From: Epiperipatus broadwayi
Lineage: Eukaryota; Onychophora; Udeonychophora; Euonychophora; Peripatidae
Direction: 5' to 3'
DNA: 64,000 nt
Assembly: GCA_028023455.1 (NCBI GenBank)
Contig: JAQFVV010006309.1
Coordinates: 2,477,072-2,541,071, forward strand
Positions 10,775 through 21,975 of this stretch are shown one piece after another. Numbering within the stretch: the first letter of the stretch is position 1; every line of letters starts with the position of its first letter. The translations under genes were made by a program, and so were the position numbers. The notes below the pieces were generated by a model. That model was not told the DNA's origin. It saw only the letters and a list, made by a program, of their open reading frames with translations, and searched no databases.

Positions 10775-11240
10775 AGCTTTAATTAAAATTCAATTTAAAA
10801 AGGTCACTTTCAATTTTTTTACCAACTGTTGAATTGTTTTTATATATGCAAAGAATAAATTTGACTCACACATTCTTGATGATTATAAGAAGTTCAAACA
10901 ATGCTATGATCTAATTTACAGTTAAAACTTGTAAGAATGTTAAAAGGATTTGGAAGATAAAAATATATTGATAATTTATTATCTATATTTAAACTCATCA
11001 CAGTCTGATTTAAATGAACAATTTAAATTTATTATTATTTGTATGAAATTACTATTGACTTTCAATTTTTTTTACCAAAAGTTTAATTGTTTTTTTTTTT
11101 CACAAAGACTGAATTTGACTAACACATTTTAATTAATCATAAGAAGTTCAAAGAATGCTAAAATCTAACTTATAGTTAAAACTTTTAAGAATATCAAAAG
11201 AATTTGGAAGATAAAATATATATTGATATATTCTCTGATT
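10775..11240. repeat. diverged tandem duplication, period about 252 bp
   Basis: Block 1 (about 10775-10985) and block 2 (about 11025-11240) share ACTTTCAATTTTTTTACCAA, TAAGAAGTTCAAA.AATGCTA, AGTTAAAACTT and GGATTTGGAAGATAAA in the same order, offset 251-253 bp. Moderately diverged. No coding content beyond a chance 60-codon frame. Confidence 0.65.
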
Positions 11241-11344
11241 TACAGATAAAAGAGTTTCAGATTTTTTTAGATATATATATTAGGCATATTACATAAAAAT
11301 TGTTGTGACAAATGAAATAAAAACATTATAAAAAAAGAAGTGTG

Positions 11345-11505
11345 CTTTCATTCCTAAAAAAGTCATGCTTCATCACTAATATGTGATTTGGGCCAACTGA
11401 TGAGGGCTGGTTCAGCACATAATGTGCATTTTGGGGATCATAGATCATTTTCACATGTCTTTGGTCATATGTTCATGATTACAGCTCTCCACAAAGTATT
11501 AAAAG
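11345..11505 (-). repeat. family-A repeat fragment (reverse orientation)
   Basis: Contains GGGCCAACTGATGAGGGCTG and GGTTCAGCACATAATGTGCA, the reverse complement of the family-A core (TGCTGAACCAGC.CTCATCAG.TGG.CC) seen at 16.6, 25.0, 38.9 and 55.1 kb. Only the central part is recognisable. Confidence 0.6.
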
Positions 11506-11529
11506 TGGATAGAAACTAGTCCCTACCTT

Positions 11530-12296
11530 GCATGAAAATAGTGTAGTTAAAATTACACTATTGAAATTTTCTTTATTATTGGATAATCTTTGTCTAATGA
11601 ATATTGTGTCTTGTTCTCAGAAAAATTTTCTATTTTAAAAGATCCATTATTTTTTATCACCAGCTTTCTGATCTGAGCTTAAATATGCTCAAGTGATTTG
11701 ATAAAATTATATGTGAGATCAGTGAGTACCCTCAAATTGACTCCAATATATACAGACAACTTTCCGACTATAATGAAATAACATTGAATTTATTGACCAG
11801 TTTAATTAATAGGCTGTTTGTGTCATTGACATTCATTTACTTGATGTTATTTAATTGGTCAATTGTACTTATTATAAATAAGAGTATTACAAAATTCTCT
11901 AGCTGGCTCACTATAATCCTAATATGTACTTAAAGTTTACTTTGGATTTTTTAACTCCCTATTATTGTCCATCAGTATTAGAGTGTACGATGGTGTAGAT
12001 CTCACAATAGTTAAAAATAAACTCCACACATAATATTACAATAGTCCAGATATGCGTATTTCAATGATTTTCTTATTTTATAATGTAGCTACAAATTGAA
12101 GATTCTATAGTAAATTTTTTTTTCTCAGTGATGAAAGTTTATTCATCAAAAAAAATGTACAAATATAGTTAAATAAGGTTTACAAAGAATGGTAAAAATG
12201 AAATTTAGAAGCAACATGGTGAAAGGGAAAGAATACATATGAAAAGGGAAAGGGATGTGGAAAGGGTGTGTATTAACCATTGAAGACAAATAAATG
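11530..12296. other. spacer, nothing recognised
   Basis: AT-rich, ending in a purine-rich tract near 12220-12270 (GGGAAAGGGATGTGGAAAGG). No gene supported. Confidence 0.4.
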
Positions 12297-13377
12297 TTAC
12301 AATTACGAATTATTTTAAAAGTCTAAAGTTTAAATATGAGTAGCATTTTAGGAACACAATATTGAGAAGTCCAATTTGCGATGGATAAGTTGATAATAGG
12401 AAAAGACTTGGAGATAACAACATTGGAAATAATAAATTTAAATAGGGTGAATCACTTGCAATTAGAATCACTAGGCCAAACTGCGGTTTATTTTGCAATA
12501 ATATTTGGATAGAATCGTTTATAATAAGAACGCTAAAACCGCTGTGAGTAGCGTTTTTTTTTCCTTTTTTGTGAACGAGAAAATCAACGTTGGCAACAGT
12601 TCCCACAACACCCTCATCCCAGTCCTTCCCATCAAAAGAACCAGGATTTAGACCTCTGGGGCCCCTCCCCACAACCAGATTCTCTCATTCAATCAGCAAA
12701 GTTGATTGTAATGAAAATTTTAATTAAAAGGTACAATTAGGAATTATTTGTAAAGTCTAGGATTAAATGTGACTGTGTTTTAGGAATGCAATATAAGGAA
12801 ATCCAATTTGAGGTAGATAAGTTGAGAAATAGGAAAACACTTGGAGATAATGTAAAATACAGACTAAATCAATCTAACTGTTCAGTTCTTTCAAATGGCC
12901 TTGAATATCTTCATAAAAGAGCAATCCTGAATACTTTGGAAGAATTATGGAAAAACTATGGAGAACAAGGGGGCAAAAAATCCAACCTTCAAAATGTCTC
13001 TGCTGAAAACCATTTCAATCCATCATGAAAATCACATGAACAGTAAAAGGCCAGCCTTGTCAATAACAACATTGGAGGTAATAAAATTAAATAAGATAAA
13101 TCACTTGTAATTAGAATCATGAGACCAAACTGCAACTTATTTTGCAATAATACATGGATAAAAGCATTCGTTATGATAACGTTAAAGAATTATCATTAAT
13201 AACGTTATTTTTTTTATCTTGTGAATGAGAAAAAACCAAAGTTACGATCACCACAGCACTCTCACCCCAGCCCCCTCCCTCCAAAGAACTAGGATTTAGG
13301 CTCCTGGGGGTCCCTCCAACAACCGGACTCTCATTCATTCAACACAATTAAGTGAAATAAAAATTTTCATTAAAAGG
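12297..13377. repeat. 434-bp tandem duplication, second unit carrying a 212-bp insert
   Basis: Unit 1 is 12297-12730 and unit 2 is 12731-13377. They align throughout: ACAATTA.GAATTATTT, TCCAATTTG.G.T.GATAAG, a C-rich stretch (CTCA.CCCAG.CC and GGATTTAG.C), and AATTAAAAGG/CATTAAAAGG at the ends. Without its insert (12851-13062), unit 2 is 435 bp, matching unit 1. The C/G-rich 12600-12700 segment stands out from the AT background. The 120-codon minus-strand frame in unit 1 is not conserved in unit 2, so it is not coding. Identity of the repeat is unknown. Confidence 0.75.
12851..13062 (+). mobile_element. 212-bp insert with open reading frame, unknown
   Basis: Present in unit 2 and absent from unit 1 of the surrounding duplication. 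It begins TGTAAAATAC and ends CCTTGTCA (TG...CA), and is bordered on both sides by ATAA, which occurs once in the empty unit. It carries about 58 open codons, CSVLSNGLEYLHKRAILNTL followed by EELWKNYGEQGGKKSN, ending in a TGA inside the insert. The composition is protein-like (charged, mixed residues) and unlike neighbouring chance frames. I do not recognise it. It may be a captured exon, a small transposon internal fragment, or the ancestral state deleted from unit 1. Confidence 0.45.
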
Positions 13378-14082
13378 TAAAATCTCTGTAGAAATCTTTT
13401 GTAATTTCAGTGGCTGCCATATATTTATATAACGTTTTTTATAAAAGTTGAAACTATTCTTACTTGTGATTACATTGTTGATATAGGTTGCATATGAAAA
13501 GAGAGCTAAAAAACTCCCCTTTTTAATAGTGATAGTTTTAGCGAAGTTTACTTCCCTAAACTAGGAAAAAGGAAACGAAACAGGGAGTCAGAAACATGTA
13601 TAATCTTCAACAGTACATTATTTCTCAGTCAATCTGCCATTTGCATACATGAATTATGATGTTCATTGTTATTTATTGAGTCTTTATTCGCAGTTTTACA
13701 AAATACTATTCAGTATTTTCTGTTTATTTTAATGAATACATTTTAGAAAAGATTAGTTAAAGTACATCTTTACATAAAATATATGAACAGTTTTTCTTTT
13801 CTTTAAAAATAGTAAATTTGCAAAATTAAGACCTTTGGAAGGTAATTCATAAAATAATTTTAAAAGGCACAGCTAGTAATAGTAATGAATAATTAACATT
13901 ATTTGTAAAGAGGTATTAAAGAAAATAAATAATTTCTTTAAGAGTAGATTCATATTTTTGAATAAGCAATGATTTATATCTATGGAATACTCAAATATTT
14001 CAAAATCAGCTCAGTTAGTATTAGTTAGGCTTACTAAGTGCATGTATATATATTAATTTATTAGGCACAAGGAGATGATATA
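13378..14082. other. AT-rich spacer, nothing recognised
   Basis: No open frame or repeat could be supported. Confidence 0.4.
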
Positions 14083-14428
14083 ATAATAATGTGAAAGGCT
14101 AAAACCTTTGTCAGATGCATCTTAAAAATGCTTATATGACAGTCAATCAGATGTAATAATGACTGCACAAGGGAATTCTCAATTCAAAATGCAAGGCAGA
14201 GATTTTATGAGAAAAAAGATGTTCCATCTTCAAATTGCTTGAGTCTGGCTTATTTATATATAAATTTAAGTAGAGAAGAAGGTTGGAACCATCTTTTTCT
14301 TATAAAATCTCTGCCTTGTGTTTTGAATTGAGAGTTCCTTGTGCAGTCAGTCATTATTACATCTGATTGACTGTCATATAAGCATTTTTAAGGCACCTCT
14401 GTCAAAGGTTTCAGCCTTTAATGTTATT
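14083..14428. mobile_element. foldback/MITE-like hairpin element
   Basis: Arms of about 143 bp (14083-14225 and 14285-14428) are close reverse complements: AAAGGCTAAAACCTTTGTCA pairs with CTGTCAAAGGTTTCAGCCTT, and GACAGTCAATCAGATGTAAT with ATTACATCTGATTGACTGTC. The spacer is about 60 bp. No coding capacity. Arm length and symmetry fit a hairpin-type non-autonomous DNA element; the superfamily is unknown. Confidence 0.72.
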
Positions 14429-14689
14429 AAGAGCATGTTTGTTTTGGTTTTCACCATAAGACAGATTCTGTATATTTTTTGTAACTTTTAGATATTTTAT
14501 TGTTGTTAAAATTAAATAAACTTATTATATTACATGTTGTGCTTTCAGAATAGCATTGTATGCCTCAGATTCAAACTTTTTAATATTTTGAATGTCCTAA
14601 CAATCCATACATACACTAATCTGTGGGACTATTTATGTTATCTAATATTCATTTTAAATACATTCAACTGTTAATGAGATCCACACATA

Positions 14690-14775
14690 TTTATATAATA
14701 TGTTTTGAGTGATATTCTTCTCTCTTCTTCAGGTATTTTTGGCCTGACCAGTAACAAACAGTATTAGTAAGGGAA
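14690..14775 (-). repeat. PLE 3'-end fragment, reverse orientation
   Basis: The reverse complement reads ACTGGTCAGGCCAAAAATAC, CTGAAGAAGAGAGAAGAATA, TCACTCAAAAC, which aligns with 4495-4551 of PLE-1 (ACTGGTCAGGCCAACAACAC...CTCAAAAC). It faces a direct copy 150 bp downstream, giving an inverted pair of PLE 3' ends. Confidence 0.68.
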
Positions 14776-14854
14776 TTGGAGTTGGGACTTTTGAATTTCT
14801 TGTTGTAAATTCATTATTTCATTGCATCAAAAATTTCATGCTTTATTTCCTTGC

Positions 14855-15010
14855 TTGTGCTATCACTGGTCAGGCTAACAACATCTAAAGAACAGGGGAC
14901 AATGATATCACTCAAAACATTGTGCTATATGCTAATCTGTGCTCTATTATTGACAGATGAATGTATTGGAAAAGTTTGAATAAAGTTTAAATTTTTCTAA
15001 AAATATTTAA
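14855..15010 (+). repeat. PLE 3'-end fragment, forward orientation
   Basis: ATCACTGGTCAGGCTAACAA, ACTCAAAACATTGTG, GCTAATCTGTG and GATGAATGTATTGGAAAAG follow the order of 4495-4715 in PLE-1 (3' UTR, one tail repeat, start of the pLTR). No coding part is attached, so it is a 3' fragment or solo pLTR. Confidence 0.68.
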
Positions 15011-15960
15011 TTCTAAATCATTTATTAATTTTGAGTTCAGATAAAAAGGTATAAATTAATAAATTGCATTGAGCCAGCTTTCAACAAAACATTGCCAGAA
15101 TCATAGTGCTAAATAATATATAATTGATATATTATACTATATAAATGAGGCACAATACATAAATAAGGCAATTAGATATTTCATTTTCTGAACAAAGAAT
15201 CACATGAAGTTGAAGTCAATGAGTGCTTTATAATTATATATTTTCATGTAAAGTGTTAATACATTGAAATTTACATACTAAAAATATTTAACAATTAATA
15301 TTAAGTGATGGATCTAGTCCAACATATGATTGTGATTAAAATACCATTGTACAAACTTTTCACACAAATATTATGCTAATACGCTCTTCATCATTGCTAA
15401 CTATCATAAATATATTGAAAATATTTTTAAAAATATTATTTTTTGGACTCTAGATCTGGAGTGACTGCCATATCTTCTCCACTAGTTATAAAAATCACAT
15501 CATGTTAGCATTTTTATTTTAGTCAATAATATGTAAAGTGTCATCTGATTATATAGAATAATCCCATATGCAAACTCATTTACAGAGTAATATTTGATAA
15601 AATGTATTCTGGAGCTTAAGCTTCTTGGATTGATTCCAGTTTTAGCCCTCAAGTTTCTTATGCACTGAGCAATAAAATCACTCATTTATTTATTTATTTA
15701 TTTATTTATTTTATTATATTGAACTATATCTGCATTGGATATAAACCAGCTGCTTGAATCATAAGCTTGCCAACCTTACTTCTAGAAAAAAAAATTTTTC
15801 ACTTGGTACAAACTCTAACTCTTGATAGTGGATATGAAAGATAAATGGGCGGAATAATTTTTTTTTTTGCATTTGATAAAATTTTATTTTCAGAATTAAT
15901 AAAAATTTTCAGAAATATATTATTTACTTTAGTAATAAGTGTAATAATGTTCAGGTCTAA
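15011..15960. other. AT-rich spacer with (ATTT)n
   Basis: Holds a 30-bp (ATTT)n microsatellite at 15683-15712. Nothing else recognised. Confidence 0.5.
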
Positions 15961-15969
15961 ATGGGTTTA

Positions 15970-16150
15970 TAAGTAACCATTACAAACCAGTCAACACTTA
16001 GGCAATCCCAATATTGATAACAATAAATAATCTCAAATTGTTGTCAAGGCAACCTCCTTTTAGCAATGAAGGTGGAATCCCCACTTTTATTCTATCTTTA
16101 TTATCTATGTTGGATTGTCTAAGAGTTGACTGGTATCTAATGATTATTTA
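15970..16150. repeat. family-D short inverted repeat
   Basis: ACCAGTCAACACTTAGGCAA (about 15986) is mirrored as GGATTGTCTAAGAGTTGACT (about 16111). The middle is TTGTTGTCAAGGCAACCTCC. A related copy in reverse orientation lies at 24255-24335 (GTTGCCTTGACAACAGTTTG, GGGATTGTCTAAGTGTTGAT). Non-coding. Confidence 0.6.
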
Positions 16151-16619
16151 TTTACTTTGAAATGATTTTCTAAAAATTTCAGATTTTTAATTCTACTTGG
16201 TATACATTTTATGAAATATTATTCTTCAACTCAAAAATGAAAACAATGAAGTTTAATTTTCTTAACATATATTAAGACTGTTTATATTTATACAACTGCA
16301 GTTTTAGTTCTCAAAATGAGTTACTCATAGTAGTTACAATAATTATTATATATATCCAAAAATATATTTATATCAAACTAGATATTAAATTAGAACCCAT
16401 ATATCATATTTAATTTTAACAAAGTGATCAGTTTACATCCTTATATTTTAAACATAAAGATGCAGACATTGAGAAAAATCTGACTGGTTAATGGCTTCTA
16501 AGATGCATTTTAATCAACCAGATTTTTTCATTTAACCTCAGCCCAACATAATTCCAAAAATATTATTTACTGTTGTAGTGTATTCAAATTTACTTTGCAA
16601 TATTTTTTTAATAACTGAA

Positions 16620-17065
16620 ATACACAAGCTTCTTATATACCCGTGTTTATATATGTAATATATAGAGTATATGAGCACATACTTTCACACAACCCACCAC
16701 TCTCCACACCATCTCATAACACCAATACACTTGAACACATATATGTTGAAAAGATAAATAATCACCAATATACGTATTTCATGCTAAACCAGCAATCATC
16801 AGTTGGTCCAGATTACCATCTCTACACATATATGCTATAAGTGCTCAGATATATATTAAGATAGCCAATCCTTATACTTTAATGGACAGGTTTCAATCTA
16901 CTCCACACTCCAACTCTTCAATGGTCCATCCAATTGAAAATCTGATGATGGAATGCTCAAAGGCCACCCTGAGGCTGAGATTATTGTCACACCCATGTTG
17001 GCCTAAGGTCAATCTGGCACTTCATGTACAGGACATAATCCATTTAATATATATACAAGGGATAG
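16620..17065 (+). repeat. family-A repeat, long copy
   Basis: Contains CACTTGAACACATATATG, TTCATGCTAAACCAGCAATC, ATCAGTTGGTCCAGATTACC, AGTGCTCAGATATATATTAA, TACTTTAATGGACAGG and GAAAATCTGATGATGGAATG. The same blocks in the same order are at 55.4-55.8 kb and, as a palindrome, at 38.9-39.4 kb. The two open frames here (65 and 76 codons) are not conserved between copies, so the unit is non-coding. Full unit about 400-450 bp. Confidence 0.78.
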
Positions 17066-18075
17066 ATAAAACGTATATGATTATTATGATTATTAATCAA
17101 CTTCACATATAAACATAGACATAGAAAATATTTTTTTATTTCCTATTAATATCTAATAAGTTTTATAATAATATTATTTTATGTAGGTTGTTATGTTCGA
17201 GTTATTTAGATTTTTAAAGATATCAAATTACTCCAGAATGTCATATGGCCATTTCTAGTTTGGACCACATATCCAAACTTTTGATGAAATATATACCAAC
17301 AACTATCATCAAATAGTACGCTATTAAATATATTATATTTTTATTAATCTTATTATGAATTTTAATAATGTCTATCCAAGCTTTTTTTTATGCATGTTTC
17401 TGGTGATTTATGAATGGAACTTTATGAAATAGAAATCTGGGTTTGGGCGTATATGAAAGTAGATTTATATTTGAAAGAAATATTTAAATGTATAGTTATC
17501 AATAGATAAAATAGTTTAAGGGATATTTCAATGGAAAACTATGCAATTATATAAGAAAGGCAATATTTTCTGGGAGGAAAAAAATTTCTTGACAAAAAAA
17601 AAAAATAGAAACAGATGTTTTAAAATTTTTGAGAATACAATTACTGTACAGTTAAATATATATATATATCATGTTTTGTAAACGATATTTATTTTTGTTA
17701 TTTACTCTTAATATTAAATCTACTTACGCTTTATATATAAAAGCATTAAGCAATCAATACATTACACCATTAAGCATGTTTACACAGTTACACATATCAA
17801 ACTTTCATTTAAATACTGTTAAAATGTTTGAAATAATGTATAATTATTACCATTAAAAGATAAAATTTACTTTATATTTTTCATAAATTGAATATATATA
17901 TTTTGCTTCTAATGACATTTAAACAGTTAATGGATTTAAACATAAAATGATTTAAATGTCAGTTGATCTTTCAATAATATTAAAACAACTGTTTAAAATC
18001 AATAGTTTAAAATCATAAGTGATTTTTTAAAATTTTTATTTTATGAATGAATTCATTAAGTCTCCCTGGTAACGG
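17066..18075. other. AT-rich spacer, nothing recognised
   Basis: Low-complexity AT text with short (TA)n. The 61-codon frame at 17671-17856 has no recognisable features. Confidence 0.4.
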
Positions 18076-18086
18076 GTGTAATACTT

Positions 18087-18194
18087 TTTTTTTTCATGTA
18101 TCATAGCAGCGGCCGGGAAGTGAACCCGCTAACCCGGGACAACTGATTGTAAGGCAGCTGTGCTGACCTCTCGACCACCAACACTTGTCAGTGA
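18087..18194 (-). mobile_element. tRNA-derived mini-SINE, copy 2
   Basis: The minus strand reads AGTGTTGGTGGTCGAGAGGT (acceptor and D arm), GCTGCCTTACAATCAGTTG (anticodon-like stem-loop) and GCGGGTTCACTTCCCGG (strong B box and T arm), then the tail TGATACATGAAAAAAAAAA. A perfect 11-bp target-site duplication, GTGTAATACTT, flanks it (18076-18086 and 18195-18205). The T arm is better preserved than in copy 3, but an extended variable region and altered anticodon loop argue against a functional tRNA gene. Confidence 0.82.
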
Positions 18195-18205
18195 GTGTAA
18201 TACTT

Positions 18206-18880
18206 AAGTAGATTTATAAACTAAATTACACAATTTCCCAGTATTATAAGTTATATTTCTGTTATATAATATTAATTTCGTGACATCTGAGTCCGACATC
18301 TGAAGTCGAAATTATATTATTATCATTGAAATTATCTTAAGAGTCTATTTAATCAATTTATTCCTCCTCCATAGATAAAAAAGTAATAAATTACAAACTT
18401 TTTAAAATCATGATTTTTGTTGACTAAATTTCTTGTTATGTGTTATATTTTATCTTCCGAATTCATTAAACTTTCATAAAATTATTTTTTTTGTTTGGCT
18501 TTGGTTTCAGTAGTGATTAAAAATATAAAAACAACACCAAACTATTTAAATAATTCTTTATTCATTATGTTTCTTGATACACTGATAATAATTAATTTTA
18601 TTCACTGCCAATTAAGTGACTATCTTCCAAGATTCCAGCAAAATAGAGTTCCAGGAATGTGTAGGGCTATGTTAATATATTGAACCATTGCATGTTACTT
18701 AACATAGTTGCTTTCATCTTCCACACACATATATATATATTGTAAAATTCAAAATTTTAATTATGATAAACTGAAAATATTTTAAAAATTCTAATAAAAA
18801 TTAGCAGGAGAAAAATTTAAAAAATTTCTTAATCATCTTATTTTTTTTTTCATTATCAGTATTCAGAATTAAACAAGGCA
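18206..18880. other. AT-rich spacer, nothing recognised
   Basis: A 62-codon frame at 18495-18683 has no recognisable domain. Confidence 0.4.
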
Positions 18881-18884
18881 AAAC

Positions 18885-19323
18885 TCCATACAGTAGTGCC
18901 ACTCTGTGCCAACCAGAGTAATCAATGGATTTCAGAAAGCTTGTGCATAAATTCGCTATCTAATGCCTACTCATCCAATAACCCTAGACTAGTTTCTGGC
19001 TTGTGGCCTTCTGGCATCCATTGATTACTCTGTTTGGCACAAGGTGGCACTACTGTATGGAGTTCATAGAAGATCCTAGTTATTATCCAGGAAGTGTAAT
19101 CCCATTTAGAAATTAAGAGAAGTTGATAAGATATTAATCTATCTAATGCCTACTCATCCAATAACCCTAGACTAGTTTCTGGCTTGTGGCCTTCTGGCAT
19201 CCATTGATTACTCTGGCTGGCACAGGGTGGCATTACTGTATGGAGTTCATAGAAGATCTTAGTTATTATCCAGGAAGTGTAATCCCATTTAGAAATTAAG
19301 AGAAGTTGATAAGATATTAATCT
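18885..19323. repeat. family-B copy with a 183-bp tandem duplication
   Basis: 18885-18957 starts with CTCCATACAGTAGTGCCACT and TGTGCATAAATTCGC. Then 18958-19140 and 19141-19323 are near-identical direct copies of 183 bp, each with ACCCTAGACTAGTTTCTGGC, a GTATGGAGTTCATAGAAGAT boundary, and GATAAGATATTAATCT at the end. Only a handful of substitutions separate the copies, so the duplication is recent. It includes family-B terminus plus unrelated flank. Confidence 0.8.
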
Positions 19324-20850
19324 ATTATATATGGATCATTAGAGTAGATGATAGTATATTTAAATATATTAAAGAATAGGGTGTAACATATTTAGCACTA
19401 TCTATTCTATCTTATCTGACATTTTAGAATGAATTAAACATTGTTTAATTTTTTTTTTTAATAATAACACAACCATATGACTATTTTCTAAGTGTGCTTG
19501 TAAAGTCACTCTTTACAAGGTTATTCAGTAGCTGCTTTGAGTAAAAATCCATTTTTTCTGATAAGTAGAGGAAGAGAAAACTTTTCCATTTTATTCAATT
19601 GTGTTAACTTGTTGCTTCTTAGTTGTTTTCCCAACTTTTGTAAACTAAGAGAGTTGGAATTTATAAATGAAGTTCAGTAGTGACCTCATTAGTTTTATGT
19701 GAGAAAATTAGCACAATGCTAACAATAAACAAAAAGTAATAAGATAGTAATATTGTCACTTGTGAAATGAATTTTGTAAAGTTAGAAATATTTTTTCCTA
19801 TCACAGTATAAAACAAGTTTATTTGCAGCAAAATCTTTAGCAAATGGTACATATTTTAAAATTATTGATAAAGTAGTAAAATGCAGCTTGGAATTTCAGG
19901 GAATCGTAACTATTTTCTGTCTTTTGCTCCAAATTTTTGAAATCAGTTTTTTTTCCAATTTGAATGGATTTTATTTTTTGATTTGACATGCTTCAAATGT
20001 TGATGTTTTATAAAGGGACTAAATTGAGTGTATAATAATTTATTTCGCAACTGAGTATAGCACTAAAATTTTATAAAATAGAGGCCAATAATCCACAAAC
20101 TTTTTATTGCTAAAAGGAAAAATATTAATCAGTTTTATATACTATATTTACACATGGAAATTTAAAATTGAAACAGTAAGTAAATATCCAATATTAAAAC
20201 TAAAACAAATCTGAAATAAAAGAGATGAAAATTTTGCTGAATTAAATGAGCACACTTGACGGAATCGCCATTGTTTAATATAAAATGAATACATAGAGTT
20301 ATAGAAAAATGCTAAAGTTTAAGTAATTCTGCAATGGATAAATATTAAAAGAATTGTTAAGATGGAGTTATGCCATTATCTACCTAATATAATTTATTAT
20401 TCTTATTATTTTATTCAAGTAAATTTTAAAATTGTAATAATTACTACTAATGTTTTAACTGATTATTTTTTACTATTATTCCAGTAGAAAATCATTAGTT
20501 CTGTCATATATTTAATCAAACTTTTATAGCATGTTTAATATTTATGAATAAGAATTATTTAATTCCAAAACAGCAAATGGTAAACCATCAATTTTTATAT
20601 TTTGATTTCATTAATAAATACAAATTATTAAAATTTGTATTGTATAATTTCTTTTATTGATTTTTTTAACAAAAATAATTTTATTGTTGTGTGATTCTAA
20701 AATAAAAAAATTACATAATAAACTCCTCAAGCCTTAGCAGATAGTTTAAATGTGCAGTAATGCTTTTTTTTTTATTGCCCTTATTTAACCTTCATTATCT
20801 TTGTTCCTTTTTATTTATTACAATATATATATATATATAATTAAAAACTA
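19324..20850. other. AT-rich spacer, nothing recognised
   Basis: No coding or repeat assignment. A 63-codon minus-strand frame (19661-19852) is hydrophobic and probably chance. Confidence 0.4.
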
Positions 20851-20854
20851 TTGT

Positions 20855-20958
20855 AATAACAATAAAAATAATAAATATAATGATAATTAACTATTACATA
20901 CACTCTTTCCATCTGCAAAAGTACTTTCAGTTAATTCCTTAACCTTCCTCAACTGCCA
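20855..20958 (+). repeat. left arm of inverted repeat bracketing PLE RT fragment
   Basis: TAACAATAAAAATAATAAAT, CAATTAACTATTA-like text, AAAGTACTTTCAGTTAATTC and CTTAACCTTCCTCAACTG match the reverse complement of 21962-22055. The arms lie about 1 kb apart. Confidence 0.65.
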
Positions 20959-21479
20959 TTAAATTCAAAAAACATAATGGAAACAAATGTTATCAATTTA
21001 AATCCTACGAATTCTGAATTTTAACATTAGCAGCTTGTCTATTAATTATATTCATTTTATTTCTCTTTATTAAAATTGCCTCCTTAATTTTTCTTTTATT
21101 ATGGTTTCTCTGTTCATGAAGAATTTTAAATTTCACTTAAATTTATATATTTTTTCAGATCTTTTCATAATGCAAGAAAACTAAAACAGTCATTAAATCA
21201 TTATTATTTTTACTTTTCACATGTTTGTATAACAATTCATATTCCTTTAATCCTTTTTCCAATATAGCACCTCTATATATGATAACATACAACCACAAAA
21301 CATTATTACACAACATTACTTTTCTGTTTGATATGTATGACATTTTTAGAATTATTCATATTCACTAACTTATTAACATTATTTGTACTGCAAAATAAAA
21401 CATTAAACACATACTTATATATATATCCTTAAAAAAATTTCACTTAAGCATTTGAAACATATGGACTAGATATCCATTT

Positions 21480-21703
21480 TTTATTATAACTTCAACTTTT
21501 TTTAATCATTAGAACTCTTTTTAAAACTTTTTAAATTGACATAAGTATTGTTAATTTGTTCAATATTATAACCAACTTCAAGCAATTCCTTGGCAAATAT
21601 CTCAATATTTTTTTATTTTATTCCACTAATAATGACATTTTTTCATTGCGAAACAAAAAAGATCTAAAACTGTCATCTTATGCATAACTGATACTCTTGA
21701 TTT

Positions 21704-21762
<59 letters not shown>

Positions 21763-21975
21763 CAATGATTTGATTATTAATTTATAACTTAACATATTAT
21801 TATCTCTTGTAATAATTAAATCCAAATATTTAATAATTTTGTCCTGTTCATTTTCAAAAGTCCATTTCAAGCCATTCAAATTACTTAACTCCTCTACAAG
21901 CAAATTTATAGTATTGGTATTTCCACAAACAAAAACATCATCCACATATTTAAAGCCAGTTGAGGAGGATTAAGG
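21480..21975 (-). pseudogene. PLE reverse transcriptase fragment (second lineage)
   Basis: On the minus strand, FKYVDDVFVCGNTNTINLLV carries the RT catalytic YVDD (about 21930-21945). GLKWTFENEQDKIIKYLDLI follows, equivalent to motif D/E of PLE RTs (FT.E.E....I.FLD..I.R). A 55-bp (TA)n tract (21707-21761) then interrupts the frame. Beyond it EIFAKELLEVGYNIEQIN matches the thumb helix. It differs in sequence from PLE-1 (no WPH after the catalytic motif), so it is another PLE lineage. No endonuclease part was found. Dead by stops and the microsatellite. Confidence 0.75.
21707..21761. repeat. (TA)n microsatellite
   Basis: About 27 uninterrupted TA units inside the PLE RT fragment; read in frame it gives only alternating Tyr-Ile. 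Confidence 0.95.

Noticed and set aside
12310-12672. 120-codon minus-strand frame
   Set aside because: The frame is not preserved in the duplicate unit at 12.73-13.38 kb.
18087-18194. Functional tRNA gene
   Set aside because: Altered anticodon loop and variable region, an A-rich tail and target-site duplications mark it as a retroposed SINE.
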